A stretch of DNA of 7,840 nucleotides from Oscillospiraceae bacterium (GCA_003520555.1 DOUO01000127.1:1162-9001), one strand, 5' to 3'; shown: positions 1 through 6,594, counted from the stretch's first letter. Made by a program: numbers and translations. The notes: generated from the sequence alone by a model not told the origin.

Positions 1-134
1 CAGAAAAAGTCGATATAATCATTGCCGTCCTCATCGGTGATAACAGCGCCCCTGGCGTTGGTAAACACCTTTGGAAAATGTCTGCAATAAGAGCGGACAA
101 CTGATTCGTATTCCTCAAATGTTTTAGTGTTCAT
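1..134 (-). CDS. ectB: EctB-type diaminobutyrate--2-oxoglutarate aminotransferase, N-terminal part (runs off the left edge)
   Basis: Only the first 44 codons are present; the gene continues beyond position 1. The start is the ATG at 134-132, with a GAGGG ribosome binding site about 9 bases upstream. The product begins [20 protein letters not shown] and goes on through [11 protein letters not shown] to [10 protein letters not shown]. This follows the spacing of the N-terminus of EctB (class III PLP-dependent aminotransferases): E-S-x-VR-x-Y-x-R-x-FP, then VFT-x-A-x-GA, then EDGN-x-YIDF. EctB transfers an amino group from glutamate to aspartate semialdehyde, giving L-2,4-diaminobutyrate for ectoine, siderophore or peptide synthesis. 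The PLP lysine and the rest of the active site lie outside the window, so another class III aminotransferase cannot be excluded, and nothing here shows which pathway it serves. It has its own promoter, separate from the upstream genes. Confidence 0.75.
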   Translation of the reverse strand, partial: MNTKTFEEYESVVRSYCRHFPKVFTNARGAVITDEDGNDYIDFF

Positions 135-193
135 AATCACATACCCTCACAGTCTGTTTATAAAAATTTACAGGTATTATTTATCCACACCGT

Positions 194-222
194 ATTGTAC
201 GCAATAAGGCATGTTTTGTCAA
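194..222 (-). promoter_or_regulatory. Sigma-A type promoter for the aminotransferase gene
   Basis: Read on the minus strand, TTGACA (222-217) is followed by exactly 17 bases and then TACAAT (199-194), a full -35 consensus and a 5/6 -10 box at ideal spacing. The predicted transcript starts near 187 and leaves a leader of about 53 bases before the ATG at 134. The -35 box overlaps the stop codon (221-219) of the preceding gene. I see no terminator between the two genes, so readthrough from the upstream operon may add to expression. Confidence 0.75.
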
Positions 223-632
223 GCGGATTTAGCGTACGCGCTTAAATAATCCGCCGCGCAGCCGCTTAAAACAGCTTCAAGCTGTTCGGGCTCGTCGGGC
301 AGAAGCACAAGAATCTGGCAGCCTGCCCTGAGCAGATACCCGTCGTTGCCGAGGTTGTTATTAAGCTTTTTACATTCGTCTGTTTCAATATATTTAACCG
401 CGTTTGAAATAACGGTTTTAACGCTTCTTCTGTCGCCGAAGTCAAGACCTCCGACAACAAAAACCACGTCGCAGTCCGCAAAAGCTTCAATAACCTGCAC
501 GCCCAGGGTTTGGCCGTCAACGGCGTAGGCGGCGGTTTTTACGTTGAGTCCCATACCCGAGACGCATTTTTTAAGCGCCTTTTCGCAGTAGGAGGTTTTT
601 TTGGCGGAATAAAAAACTATTCTGCAATTCAT
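219..632 (-). CDS. Small divergent CinA-N/MoaB-like (molybdopterin-binding-fold) protein
   Basis: 137 residues, function unknown. The order of motifs resembles the N-terminal domain of CinA (MoaB/MogA-like fold): a first beta strand (MNCRIVFYSA), a helix ending KKCVSGMGLNV, then ADCDVVFVVGGL (residues 52-63) where CinA has a D-x-V-hydrophobic-TGGLGPT loop, and finally NLGNDGYLLRAGCQILVLLP (93-112), followed by DEPEQLEAV. This parallels CinA's N-x-x-GTAPGF, a basic turn, then VLPGPPSEM. The signature GGLGPT-x-DD is replaced by GGLDFGDRRS, and the usual N-terminal G-T-E loop is shortened, so classic pterin binding is doubtful. It is cytoplasmic, with no signal peptide or membrane segment. The start is firm: TAAGGAGG (645-638) combines the stop codon of the upstream sortase with this gene's ribosome binding site, which suggests coupled translation. 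The sortase's own N-terminus looks like a second copy of this domain. Confidence 0.6.
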   Translation of the reverse strand: MNCRIVFYSAKKTSYCEKALKKCVSGMGLNVKTAAYAVDGQTLGVQVIEAFADCDVVFVVGGLDFGDRRSVKTVISNAVKYIETDECKKLNNNLGNDGYLLRAGCQILVLLPDEPEQLEAVLSGCAADYLSAYAKSA

Positions 633-642
633 GGCTGCCTCC

Positions 643-2613
643 TTACTGCGCGTACTGCGGCTTGAGCTTAGGTTCGAATTTCGGCGCGATTACCATGTTG
701 TAAGTAACCTTGCTGAAGTCAAGCTGCCAGCCCTTGAATATATAATCATAGTAAGTGTCGCTGGGCTTGACGGGATCCTTGGGTTTCTTTGCCGCCTTAC
801 CGTACTCAACCTTTTGCTCGCTTATTTTTGAGCCGTCGTAGTTGATAAACTTGACGGTGCAGTAAACGACCGGTTTTGTGGTTGAACGTGTGCCCGCGGT
901 TGACGAACCGGTACTGCCCGAGGTCGAGCCCGAGGTGGTTGCCGCCTTTGTGGTGGGCGGAGCGGTTGTACCGTGGCCGTCGGTTACCTGAACCTTCTGA
1001 TCCTTAAAGCGGAACTTGCCGTCGTACCATTTGATATTTTTTGCAAGATATTCGGTGGTAAAATCCGTAACCTTAGGCCTTGTGCCGCCCATTGAGCTGT
1101 AATAAACCTGAGGCCAAACGGCGCCTGAGTTGAGCGACGCCTTTTTGACGTCAACCTTTTCGCTTTCGCCGATTCTTACCTTACGCGCGACAACAACGGT
1201 TCTAAAGTTTGTATACTCATAAGAACAGGTTGAAAGCGTAATGAGCTCGTCATCCTCGTTAACGGTTACGGGACAGTTGATAAGCGAGCGGATTCTTACG
1301 TTGTAAACGTAATTCATGAAATCCTTTTCGTTTTGGAAATCGCCTATCATATAATTAAAGAATTCGCCGTGGCTTGACAGCGTATTTGTCTTGAACACGG
1401 AAATTATTTTATACTTTCCGTTTGCCTTGGGTGTGTCAAATTCAATTAACGGCACCTTTTGATAAAATTCAAGGTTGCCCGTTGTGCCGCCGTAATTCAT
1501 GAGGTTGCCGAACATTGAGCCGTCGTTCATGTGGTGGGCGTGAAGCACAACGTTTTTGCAGTCTGTGCCGTTTTTACAGCGGTAGTCAAGGAAAACGCTG
1601 CCGTAGCTGTCGTACTCGTTTTTATAGTTATGGTCAAGGTAGTACTGGCTGTTCATGTCGTCGCCCTTGTGCCAGAGCACAGGGTAGTCAATTTGGGTTT
1701 TGTCAACCTTAAGCCAGCCCACGATTTCCTTGTTTATCCTTTTAAGAGCGTCCCAGTCAATGCCCTTGTTTTTTCCCTCGCCGTCGCCTTCCTCGTCATA
1801 GCCGTGGGCTATGCGCTGAATTTCGCCGTTAATCTGCGCGTTGCGAAGGCTGAGGTAAATCATGTTGTAGAACAAAAGTCCCAGCGCAGCGAGGAAAACC
1901 ATGAACGCCGCGATTACAACGCATTTTCTGGCAACCTCTTTTTTGCTGTCGCTCCTGAGCGGAATATAACGGTTTACAAAGCCTGTTTTTTCGGGCTCGT
2001 ACTTTACTTCGCTGAATCCGTCGGGATAATCGTTTGCGGAGTTTTCGAAGATTTCGGTTGTACGCGCCGCCGCAAGGGCAATGATTTCATTGATTTCGTG
2101 GCCGGTCAGCTCTTCCTTGGGGACAGCCGCGACCCGAACGCCCTTGTACATAAAGCAGTAGCCTTTGTATTTGTTTCCGAAATCGCCCAGCGAAAACACC
2201 TTTGCCTTTTTGCGCGTGAGCAAAAAGCTGTCCTCAAGCTTTTTGATTTCTTCTTCGGGAGCTTTTCGTATTCGCGCTTCCTTTATAACCTTGTTGCGTT
2301 TTTTCCAGTAGTCCTTGGGCACGGGCTCGCTTTCGCCGCGTTCCGCGGCTACGACCGTTTCAACAAAGTATTTCTTAAAGGACTTGCTGTCCTTGGTGCG
2401 AAGCGCGTTTGTAATTATTACAACGTCAGGCTTGCTGTCCGATTTAACTATCTTGTTCAGCGTTGAGTTTATCGCTGTTGAATTAAGAAGGGTTTTCTTG
2501 ACGTCGTTAAGGGTAAAGCCGTATTTATTAAGAGTTTGGCTAAGCTCTTGGCGGCGGTCGGGCAGTGTGTCTGTTTCTTTTTTCTTACTTACGGAGATAA
2601 TTTCTATATACAC
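643..2613 (-). CDS. Class B sortase with N-terminal CinA-N/MoaB-like domain and C-terminal Flg_new-type repeat
   Basis: 656 residues, far longer than an ordinary class B sortase (about 220-280). Residues 1-210 are predicted cytoplasmic and resemble a degenerate CinA N-terminal domain: MYIEIISVSK as first strand, PDVVIITNAL at 62-71, a charged insert at about 91-135, then GDFGNKYKGYCFMYKGVRVA with VPKEEL at 143-169. A membrane helix follows at 230-254 (VVIAAFMVFLAALGLLF). The sortase domain spans about 286-480, with the likely catalytic His360 in HAHHMNDGSMF, Cys463 in TLSTCSYE and Arg471 in NFRTVVVAR. A Thr/Ser/Gly linker (548-580) leads to a domain at 583-646 with VKFINYDG and FKGW motifs, like the Listeria-Bacteroides (Flg_new/InlB B) repeat. 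It should transpeptidate sorting-signal proteins at the outer membrane face. The GTG start has an in-frame stop directly upstream and an AAAGGA site about 10 bases away. No sorting-signal substrate is visible in the window. Confidence 0.93.
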   Translation of the reverse strand: MYIEIISVSKKKETDTLPDRRQELSQTLNKYGFTLNDVKKTLLNSTAINSTLNKIVKSDSKPDVVIITNALRTKDSKSFKKYFVETVVAAERGESEPVPKDYWKKRNKVIKEARIRKAPEEEIKKLEDSFLLTRKKAKVFSLGDFGNKYKGYCFMYKGVRVAAVPKEELTGHEINEIIALAAARTTEIFENSANDYPDGFSEVKYEPEKTGFVNRYIPLRSDSKKEVARKCVVIAAFMVFLAALGLLFYNMIYLSLRNAQINGEIQRIAHGYDEEGDGEGKNKGIDWDALKRINKEIVGWLKVDKTQIDYPVLWHKGDDMNSQYYLDHNYKNEYDSYGSVFLDYRCKNGTDCKNVVLHAHHMNDGSMFGNLMNYGGTTGNLEFYQKVPLIEFDTPKANGKYKIISVFKTNTLSSHGEFFNYMIGDFQNEKDFMNYVYNVRIRSLINCPVTVNEDDELITLSTCSYEYTNFRTVVVARKVRIGESEKVDVKKASLNSGAVWPQVYYSSMGGTRPKVTDFTTEYLAKNIKWYDGKFRFKDQKVQVTDGHGTTAPPTTKAATTSGSTSGSTGSSTAGTRSTTKPVVYCTVKFINYDGSKISEQKVEYGKAAKKPKDPVKPSDTYYDYIFKGWQLDFSKVTYNMVIAPKFEPKLKPQYAQ

Positions 2614-2647
2614 TTATACCATCCTTTCATACGCCCTTGCCCCGGGC

Positions 2648-3823
2648 TCAGTATGATATATACGTGGTTTTTAAATTTTGCAAAGCTTCCTCAATCAAAG
2701 CGTCAAAGCCCGCCTGCTCCTGAGCCTGCTTAACAAACTTAAGCACGGGCTTTGTGCGCGGATGCTTCGGAGTGAACACCGTACAGCAATCCTCGTAAGG
2801 CTCTATTGAGGTTTCAAATGTGTCTATTTTATAAGATATGTCAATTATTTCCTGCTTGTCCATACCGATAAGCGGACGGAAAACAGGAATTTCCGCCGCC
2901 TCGTCAGTGCAGCAGAGCGCGCCTATTGTCTGGCTTGCGACCTGTCCCAGGCTTTCGCCGGTAATAAGCGCGGCGCAGTCGTTTTGAGCCGCGATCCTTT
3001 GGGAAATCTGAATCATAAGTCTGCGCATTATAATTGTAAAAAGCTCCTCGGGGCAGTCGTCCCTGAGCTTTTCCTGAAGCTTGGTAAACGGAACGGTGTA
3101 CATCTTCATCGGTCCGGAATAACGACTGACCTTTTCAAGCAAACGCACAACCTTTTCCTCCGCGCGCAGGCTTGTGTACGGAGGGCTTGCGAAGTGAACG
3201 GCGGTAAGCTTTATTCCGCGCTTTGCCATCATATACGCGGCTACGGGTGAATCTATGCCGCCGCTGATGAGCACAAGCGCCTTGCCTCCCGTGCCTACGG
3301 GAATTCCGCCCGCGCCCCTTACGGCGTCGCCGTGGATATACGCGCCGAAGTCGCGGATTTCAACATAAACCGTAACGTCGGGATTGTGAACGTCAACCGA
3401 CAAATGCGGATGCGCGGCAAGAATAGCGCCGCCTGCCTCACGGCAGATTTCGGGGGATTTGTACGGGAATTTTTTATCGCTGCGCTTTGCCTCTACCTTA
3501 AAGGTCTTTGCCGCCCTAAGCGTTTTTTCAAGGTAAACGGGAGCGGTTTCGCACACGGATTCAATCGTTTTTTCGGGGCACATCGCGGCTCTTGAAAAGC
3601 TTGCCAGCCCGAACACGCGCGAAACGCGGTCGCAGGCTTCGTCCAAATCAATATCGTCGTCAAGAGGGCTGACATAAACCGTGGACTGAGCCGAAGTGAT
3701 TTCAAACCTGCCCAAGCCCTTGAGGGCGGTTTTGATGTTTCTCTTAAGTACATCTTCAAACTGACGGCGGTTTAACCCCTTAAGTACAATTTCGCCGTCC
3801 TTTAAAAGCAATATTTCTTTCAT
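2648..3823 (-). CDS. thiI: ThiI, tRNA 4-thiouridine synthase (THUMP-PP-loop form without rhodanese domain)
   Basis: 391 residues from the ATG at 3823; an open frame extends further upstream but would run into the preceding gene, and an AAAGG site lies directly before this start. The enzyme adenylates uridine 8 of tRNA and replaces oxygen with sulfur to give 4-thiouridine; in some bacteria ThiI also contributes to thiamine thiazole synthesis. Visible are the N-terminal ferredoxin-like part, a THUMP domain with the conserved VEAKRSDKKFPYKS stretch (about 110-123), the PP-loop SGGIDSP (187-193) for ATP pyrophosphatase chemistry, TGESLGQVASQT (288-299), and EDCCTVFTP with paired cysteines at 346-347, one matching the catalytic Cys344 of the E. 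coli enzyme. The C-terminal rhodanese domain of the E. coli protein is absent, as is usual in Firmicutes, so sulfur should come directly from the adjacent desulfurase, 13 bases upstream. Confidence 0.95.
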   Translation of the reverse strand: MKEILLLKDGEIVLKGLNRRQFEDVLKRNIKTALKGLGRFEITSAQSTVYVSPLDDDIDLDEACDRVSRVFGLASFSRAAMCPEKTIESVCETAPVYLEKTLRAAKTFKVEAKRSDKKFPYKSPEICREAGGAILAAHPHLSVDVHNPDVTVYVEIRDFGAYIHGDAVRGAGGIPVGTGGKALVLISGGIDSPVAAYMMAKRGIKLTAVHFASPPYTSLRAEEKVVRLLEKVSRYSGPMKMYTVPFTKLQEKLRDDCPEELFTIIMRRLMIQISQRIAAQNDCAALITGESLGQVASQTIGALCCTDEAAEIPVFRPLIGMDKQEIIDISYKIDTFETSIEPYEDCCTVFTPKHPRTKPVLKFVKQAQEQAGFDALIEEALQNLKTTYISY

Positions 3824-3836
3824 ATACCAACCTTTA

Positions 3837-4964
3837 TTATCTGTGGGCAAGAACCTTAAGTCCCAGCGCGATGCCTTCGCACAGCGCGTCAACGTCCTGC
3901 TCCGTATTATACTTTGAAAAACTGATTCTCAGCGCGCTGTCGGCTCTGGTTTTGTCAAAGCCCATAGCGGAAAGCACGTGGCTCGGCTTTCCCTTTGCGC
4001 AGGCGCTTCCCGAGGAAACGTAAACACCGCGCTCCTCCAAAAAATGAAGCATTGTTTCGCTTCTCACCCTGCCTGCCGAAATATTTAAAACATACGGCAA
4101 AGCGCTGCTTGGAGAATTGAACAAAACTCCGTCAATTTTCCCGAGCCGTTCACGGGCGTAAGCGTTTAGCTTCTCAACCTTTTCAAAATTTCCCCTGATG
4201 TCGAATTCGCCGCACGCAACGCCGAACGCCGCAATTGAAGGCAGCGCTTCAGTGCCGGGACGAACCTTTTTCTCCTGCTCGCCGCCGTATTGACGTGAAA
4301 CGAGCCTTACTCCTTTTTTTATATAAACAGCTCCGCAGCCCTTTGGGGCGTGAACCTTGTGCGCGCTTACGCTGATAAGCTCGGCGCCGAGTCTGCGCGC
4401 TTTAATCTCAAGCTTTCCGAACGCCTGAACAGCGTCGGTGTGACAAATTATCGAGGGGTTTTTGAGCTTTGCCGCTTCAAAAATATCCTTAACCGGCATA
4501 ACCGCTCCGCTTTCATTGTTGACAAGCATTACGGACACAAGCGCGGTTTCACCGTCAACCTGCGCCGCTACGTCGGCGGGATGAATTATACCGTTTGAAC
4601 GCGGATTTATGTACGCCACGTTAAAGCCTTCGGCCTCAAGGCGCTTTGCCGCCTCAATAACGCTGCTGTGCTCAACCGAGGACACCACAAGCTTTTTTCC
4701 GCGCCTGATGTTTGCGTAAGCCGTTCCGAACAGCGCAAGGTTATTTGCTTCTGTTCCGCCGCTTGTAAAAAACACCTCTTCGTCGGACGCGCCCATGCGC
4801 AAAGCAACCGTTTTGCGCGCAAGTCTGAGCTCGTTTTCGGCTTTTATTCCCATGCCGTGAAGCGACGAGGGATTGCCGTAGTTTTGAGTCATTATCTCAA
4901 AAGCCGCGCGCGCCGCCTTTTCGGACGTTTTTGTTGTCGCGCTGTTGTCAAGATAATGCTCCAA
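3837..4964 (-). CDS. NifS/IscS-family cysteine desulfurase (NifZ-like partner of ThiI)
   Basis: 375 residues from a TTG start at 4964. A longer frame reaches an ATG at 5015, but GGAGGGG sits 6 bases before the TTG, the protein then begins LEHYLDNSATT as family members do, and the likely promoter -10 box lies inside the longer version. The PLP enzyme removes sulfur from L-cysteine, leaving alanine and an enzyme persulfide. Seen (numbering from the TTG): His99 in SVEHSS, Asp177 and Gln180 in HTDAVQA, the PLP-binding Lys203 in SAHKVHAPKG, and the catalytic Cys322 in SSGSACAKGK. The short SGSACAKG segment fits a class II-like or NifZ-type loop less well than a class I loop, but the short length and the neighbour thiI point to the dedicated 4-thiouridine role known for NifZ of Bacillus subtilis. 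A wider role in Fe-S assembly is possible. First gene of the likely four-gene operon. Confidence 0.93.
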   Translation of the reverse strand: MEHYLDNSATTKTSEKAARAAFEIMTQNYGNPSSLHGMGIKAENELRLARKTVALRMGASDEEVFFTSGGTEANNLALFGTAYANIRRGKKLVVSSVEHSSVIEAAKRLEAEGFNVAYINPRSNGIIHPADVAAQVDGETALVSVMLVNNESGAVMPVKDIFEAAKLKNPSIICHTDAVQAFGKLEIKARRLGAELISVSAHKVHAPKGCGAVYIKKGVRLVSRQYGGEQEKKVRPGTEALPSIAAFGVACGEFDIRGNFEKVEKLNAYARERLGKIDGVLFNSPSSALPYVLNISAGRVRSETMLHFLEERGVYVSSGSACAKGKPSHVLSAMGFDKTRADSALRISFSKYNTEQDVDALCEGIALGLKVLAHR

Positions 4965-4970
4965 GGTATT

Positions 4971-4977
4971 CCCCTCC
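4971..4977 (-). promoter_or_regulatory. Ribosome binding site that fixes the TTG start of the cysteine desulfurase
   Basis: On the minus strand GGAGGGG ends 6 bases before the TTG at 4964, ideal spacing. None of the upstream ATG codons in the same frame (5015, 5012, 4994) has a comparable site, and the frame upstream of the TTG encodes no family-like sequence. Confidence 0.8.
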
Positions 4978-5000
4978 AAGATAAAATTACACATATAATT

Positions 5001-5029
5001 ATTATACAACATCAATTATAAAAAATAAA
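5001..5029 (-). promoter_or_regulatory. Likely promoter of the desulfurase-thiI-sortase operon
   Basis: On the minus strand a perfect TATAAT (5006-5001) is preceded, at 17 bases, by a poor -35 (TTTATT, 5029-5024). Transcription would start near 4994, about 30 bases before the TTG start. A second TATAAT (5020-5015) with TTTAAT (5042-5037) at 16 bases is an alternative. The whole stretch 4981-5060 is very AT-rich, so the exact -35 cannot be decided by eye. The divergent spoVAC promoter must lie in the same 142-base gap; a weak candidate for a forespore sigma factor is AACATA (5041-5046) with CAAAGAATA (5062-5070) on the plus strand. Confidence 0.5.
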
Positions 5030-5106
5030 GTGATAAATTAAACATAATTAAAAAATTTCCGCAAAGAATAAAGTTTAGACCGCACAAAGTAAAAGGAGAG
5101 AACTGT

Positions 5107-5562
5107 ATGGTTTCACCTAAGGAGTATGATAAAATCGTTAAGGCGAGCTCGCCCAAAAGCAACACACTGATAAACTGCGCGAAAGCGTTTGTTTTCGGCG
5201 GAGCGATTTGCGCCGTCGGACAGGTTGTATTTGAGCTGATTTCCGCCGCGGGCTTTGACGAGGACACATCAAAAACACTTACGTCGGTGTGCATGATCGC
5301 GCTGGGAGTTTTGCTGACCGTTCTGGGGGTTTATGATAAAATCGCGCGGCACGCCGGGGCAGGCACGCTTGTGCCGATAACGGGATTTGCGAACGCGATG
5401 TCGTCGCCCGCGATTGAATTCAAAAGCGAGGGTTTTGTAACGGGAGTAGGCACAAAGCTTTTTGCCATCGCCGGCCCGGTGATAGTGTACACCGCCGCCG
5501 CTTCGGCGCTGTACGGCGCTGTGCTTTGGATTTTGCATATGTTCGGAATAACTTTGTTTTAA
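5107..5562 (+). CDS. spoVAC: Stage V sporulation protein AC (SpoVAC)
   Basis: 151 residues, the usual SpoVAC length. The family forms part of the spore inner-membrane channel that moves dipicolinic acid into the forespore and out at germination; SpoVAC of B. subtilis has been described as a mechanosensitive channel. Seen: a short polar N-terminus (VSPKEYDKIVKASSPKSN), a membrane segment at 24-47 with GGAICAVGQ, a second at 57-78 (ALGVLLTVLGVYD), the signature GAGTLVPITGFANAM (84-98), then EFKSEGFVTGVG, which separates SpoVAC from the shorter SpoVAE, and a hydrophobic C-terminus (117-148). The start is preceded by AAGGAG (5093-5098) at 8 bases. Unlike the usual spoVAC-spoVAD-spoVAE order, no SpoVAD or SpoVAE follows: the gene ends at a terminator and the next gene is on the opposite strand. 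Expression in the forespore (sigma G) is expected from the family but not proven by a clear promoter. Confidence 0.93.
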   Translation: MVSPKEYDKIVKASSPKSNTLINCAKAFVFGGAICAVGQVVFELISAAGFDEDTSKTLTSVCMIALGVLLTVLGVYDKIARHAGAGTLVPITGFANAMSSPAIEFKSEGFVTGVGTKLFAIAGPVIVYTAAASALYGAVLWILHMFGITLF

Positions 5563-5583
5563 GCGCCGCGCTTTATAACGCGC

Positions 5584-5621
5584 AAAGGCAGGATTCGGTA
5601 AATTCCGAGCCCTGCCTTTTT
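5584..5621 (+). terminator. Rho-independent terminator after spoVAC, possibly working both ways
   Basis: AAAGGCAGG (5584-5592) pairs with CCTGCCTTT (5611-5619), and TCGG/CCGA extends the stem inside around a small internal mismatch, with a TAAATT loop. A run of T follows on the plus strand (5617-5621). Read on the minus strand the hairpin sits directly after the stop of the GTPase gene (5627), but only three T follow, so termination in that direction would be weaker. Confidence 0.8.
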
Positions 5622-5626
5622 CGCTG

Positions 5627-6562
5627 TTAACGCCTGATTATTTCCTCAATTTTACCGCTGTTTAAATTCTCGCCGATAACAATCACAATATCCTGTCCGC
5701 GGTCTGTTTTTGTTACGGTGAAGCCCGTGTGCGCGGCGTTGATTTCAAGCCAGCCGTCCTTTTCACGTATGAAACCCTTAATCCTGAAAACACTGCCGCA
5801 GGATTTGTCCTCAAGCAGCTCTTCCGCCGCGACCTTAAGGCTGGCTTCGCTTGTGTCCAAATTCATAAAATACAGCGACTGATACGCATCGGTGCTGTCC
5901 CCGAGCAGCTTTACAAAGCTTTCCGCGCTGCAGCCGCAGCTTGAAACGCGTTCAAAATCCGAAGGTTCAAGCTCGCTCCACGGCTTTGAAAGGAGGTCGC
6001 TGCCGGTAATTCTGCGCGGGCATTTGACGTTTGCAAGGCAGCTGTTGAGCGTTTCTATGGTTTTTTCAATATCGGAAGCCTTAGCGAACTGTGTTTTGCT
6101 GAGCACAACAAGTCCCGCGGATGCCGCCTGAGAAGCCAGCAGATACCTTGAATTTTCCGAAAGGTTCGCCTCGAGAACAGCGTCCAGCACAGTGATGACG
6201 CTTCCCTGTTCGTACCAGCGGTCAAGCGGGCTTTCGTGAAGCGCGTCAAAAAATTCGTCTACGTCAAAAATTCCCGACGGCTCAATAATTACCCTGTCAA
6301 GACCGCTCATGCCCAGCGCGATAAGCTTGGTTTTAAACCTGCGCCTGTGGCAGTCCGCGTCGCACGCGCCCGCCACTGTTTCAAGCACGCAGTTTTCGCC
6401 CTCAAGCTCCGAAAGCAGCATCATGTCCACGTTGACAGCGCCGTAATCGTTTTCGAGAATACCGATTTTTAAGCCTCGGTCAAGCAGATATTTTGCGTAC
6501 ATTTTTATGAATGTGGTTTTTCCGGAGCCCAAAAAGCCCGTTATTAAATCAACTTTTATCAT
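5627..6562 (-). CDS. COG0523 (CobW/P47K-like) G3E-family GTPase with an atypical CDADC motif
   Basis: 311 residues. G3E GTPases of this family are metal chaperones or metal-centre assembly factors; CobW, zinc-handling proteins such as ZigA and YeiR, and nitrile hydratase activators belong here. Visible: Walker A GFLGSGKTT (9-17), a conserved ENDYGAVNVD (37-46), IIEPSGIFDVDEFF (92-105) matching the Walker B region, and SKTQ (155-158) where the base-recognition motif is normally NKxD, so guanine specificity may be altered. The C-terminal CobW-C-like part (about 226-305) contains GSVFRIKGF. The CxCC metal site usual after the switch region is missing; instead there is GACDADCHRRR (65-75), plus CGC at 209-211. 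No His-rich tail. The cargo metal cannot be inferred. The ATG at 6562 lies 13 bases from AAGGAG (6581-6576), a long spacing; a closer ATG there gives only a three-codon frame whose stop overlaps this start. Expressed from its own promoter. Confidence 0.88.
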   Translation of the reverse strand: MIKVDLITGFLGSGKTTFIKMYAKYLLDRGLKIGILENDYGAVNVDMMLLSELEGENCVLETVAGACDADCHRRRFKTKLIALGMSGLDRVIIEPSGIFDVDEFFDALHESPLDRWYEQGSVITVLDAVLEANLSENSRYLLASQAASAGLVVLSKTQFAKASDIEKTIETLNSCLANVKCPRRITGSDLLSKPWSELEPSDFERVSSCGCSAESFVKLLGDSTDAYQSLYFMNLDTSEASLKVAAEELLEDKSCGSVFRIKGFIREKDGWLEINAAHTGFTVTKTDRGQDIVIVIGENLNSGKIEEIIRR

Positions 6563-6594
6563 GCCGTCATTAAATCTCCTTGTTTATTGCTTCA

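Noticed and set aside
192..206. Imperfect inverted repeat ATTG-TACG-CAAT over the aminotransferase -10 box
   Set aside because: Four-base arms are expected by chance and one arm is part of the -10 box; too weak to call an operator.
1531..2466. 311-codon open frame on the plus strand opposite the sortase gene
   Set aside because: It lies wholly antisense to the catalytic and N-terminal parts of a clear sortase, has no ribosome binding site and no recognisable motif; it is a by-product of codon choice on the other strand.
3824..3892. Upstream extension of thiI to an ATG at 3892
   Set aside because: It would overlap the end of the desulfurase by 56 bases, adds non-homologous residues, and the ATG at 3823 has its own AAAGG site and a family-typical beginning.
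4668..5021. 117-codon plus-strand frame over the desulfurase start
   Set aside because: Antisense to conserved desulfurase motifs, rich in Cys/Arg/His as shadow frames often are, and extends through the AT-rich promoter region.
5016..5294. 92-codon minus-strand frame over the spoVAC start
   Set aside because: Antisense to SpoVAC and lacks a ribosome binding site; it ends inside the intergenic promoter region.
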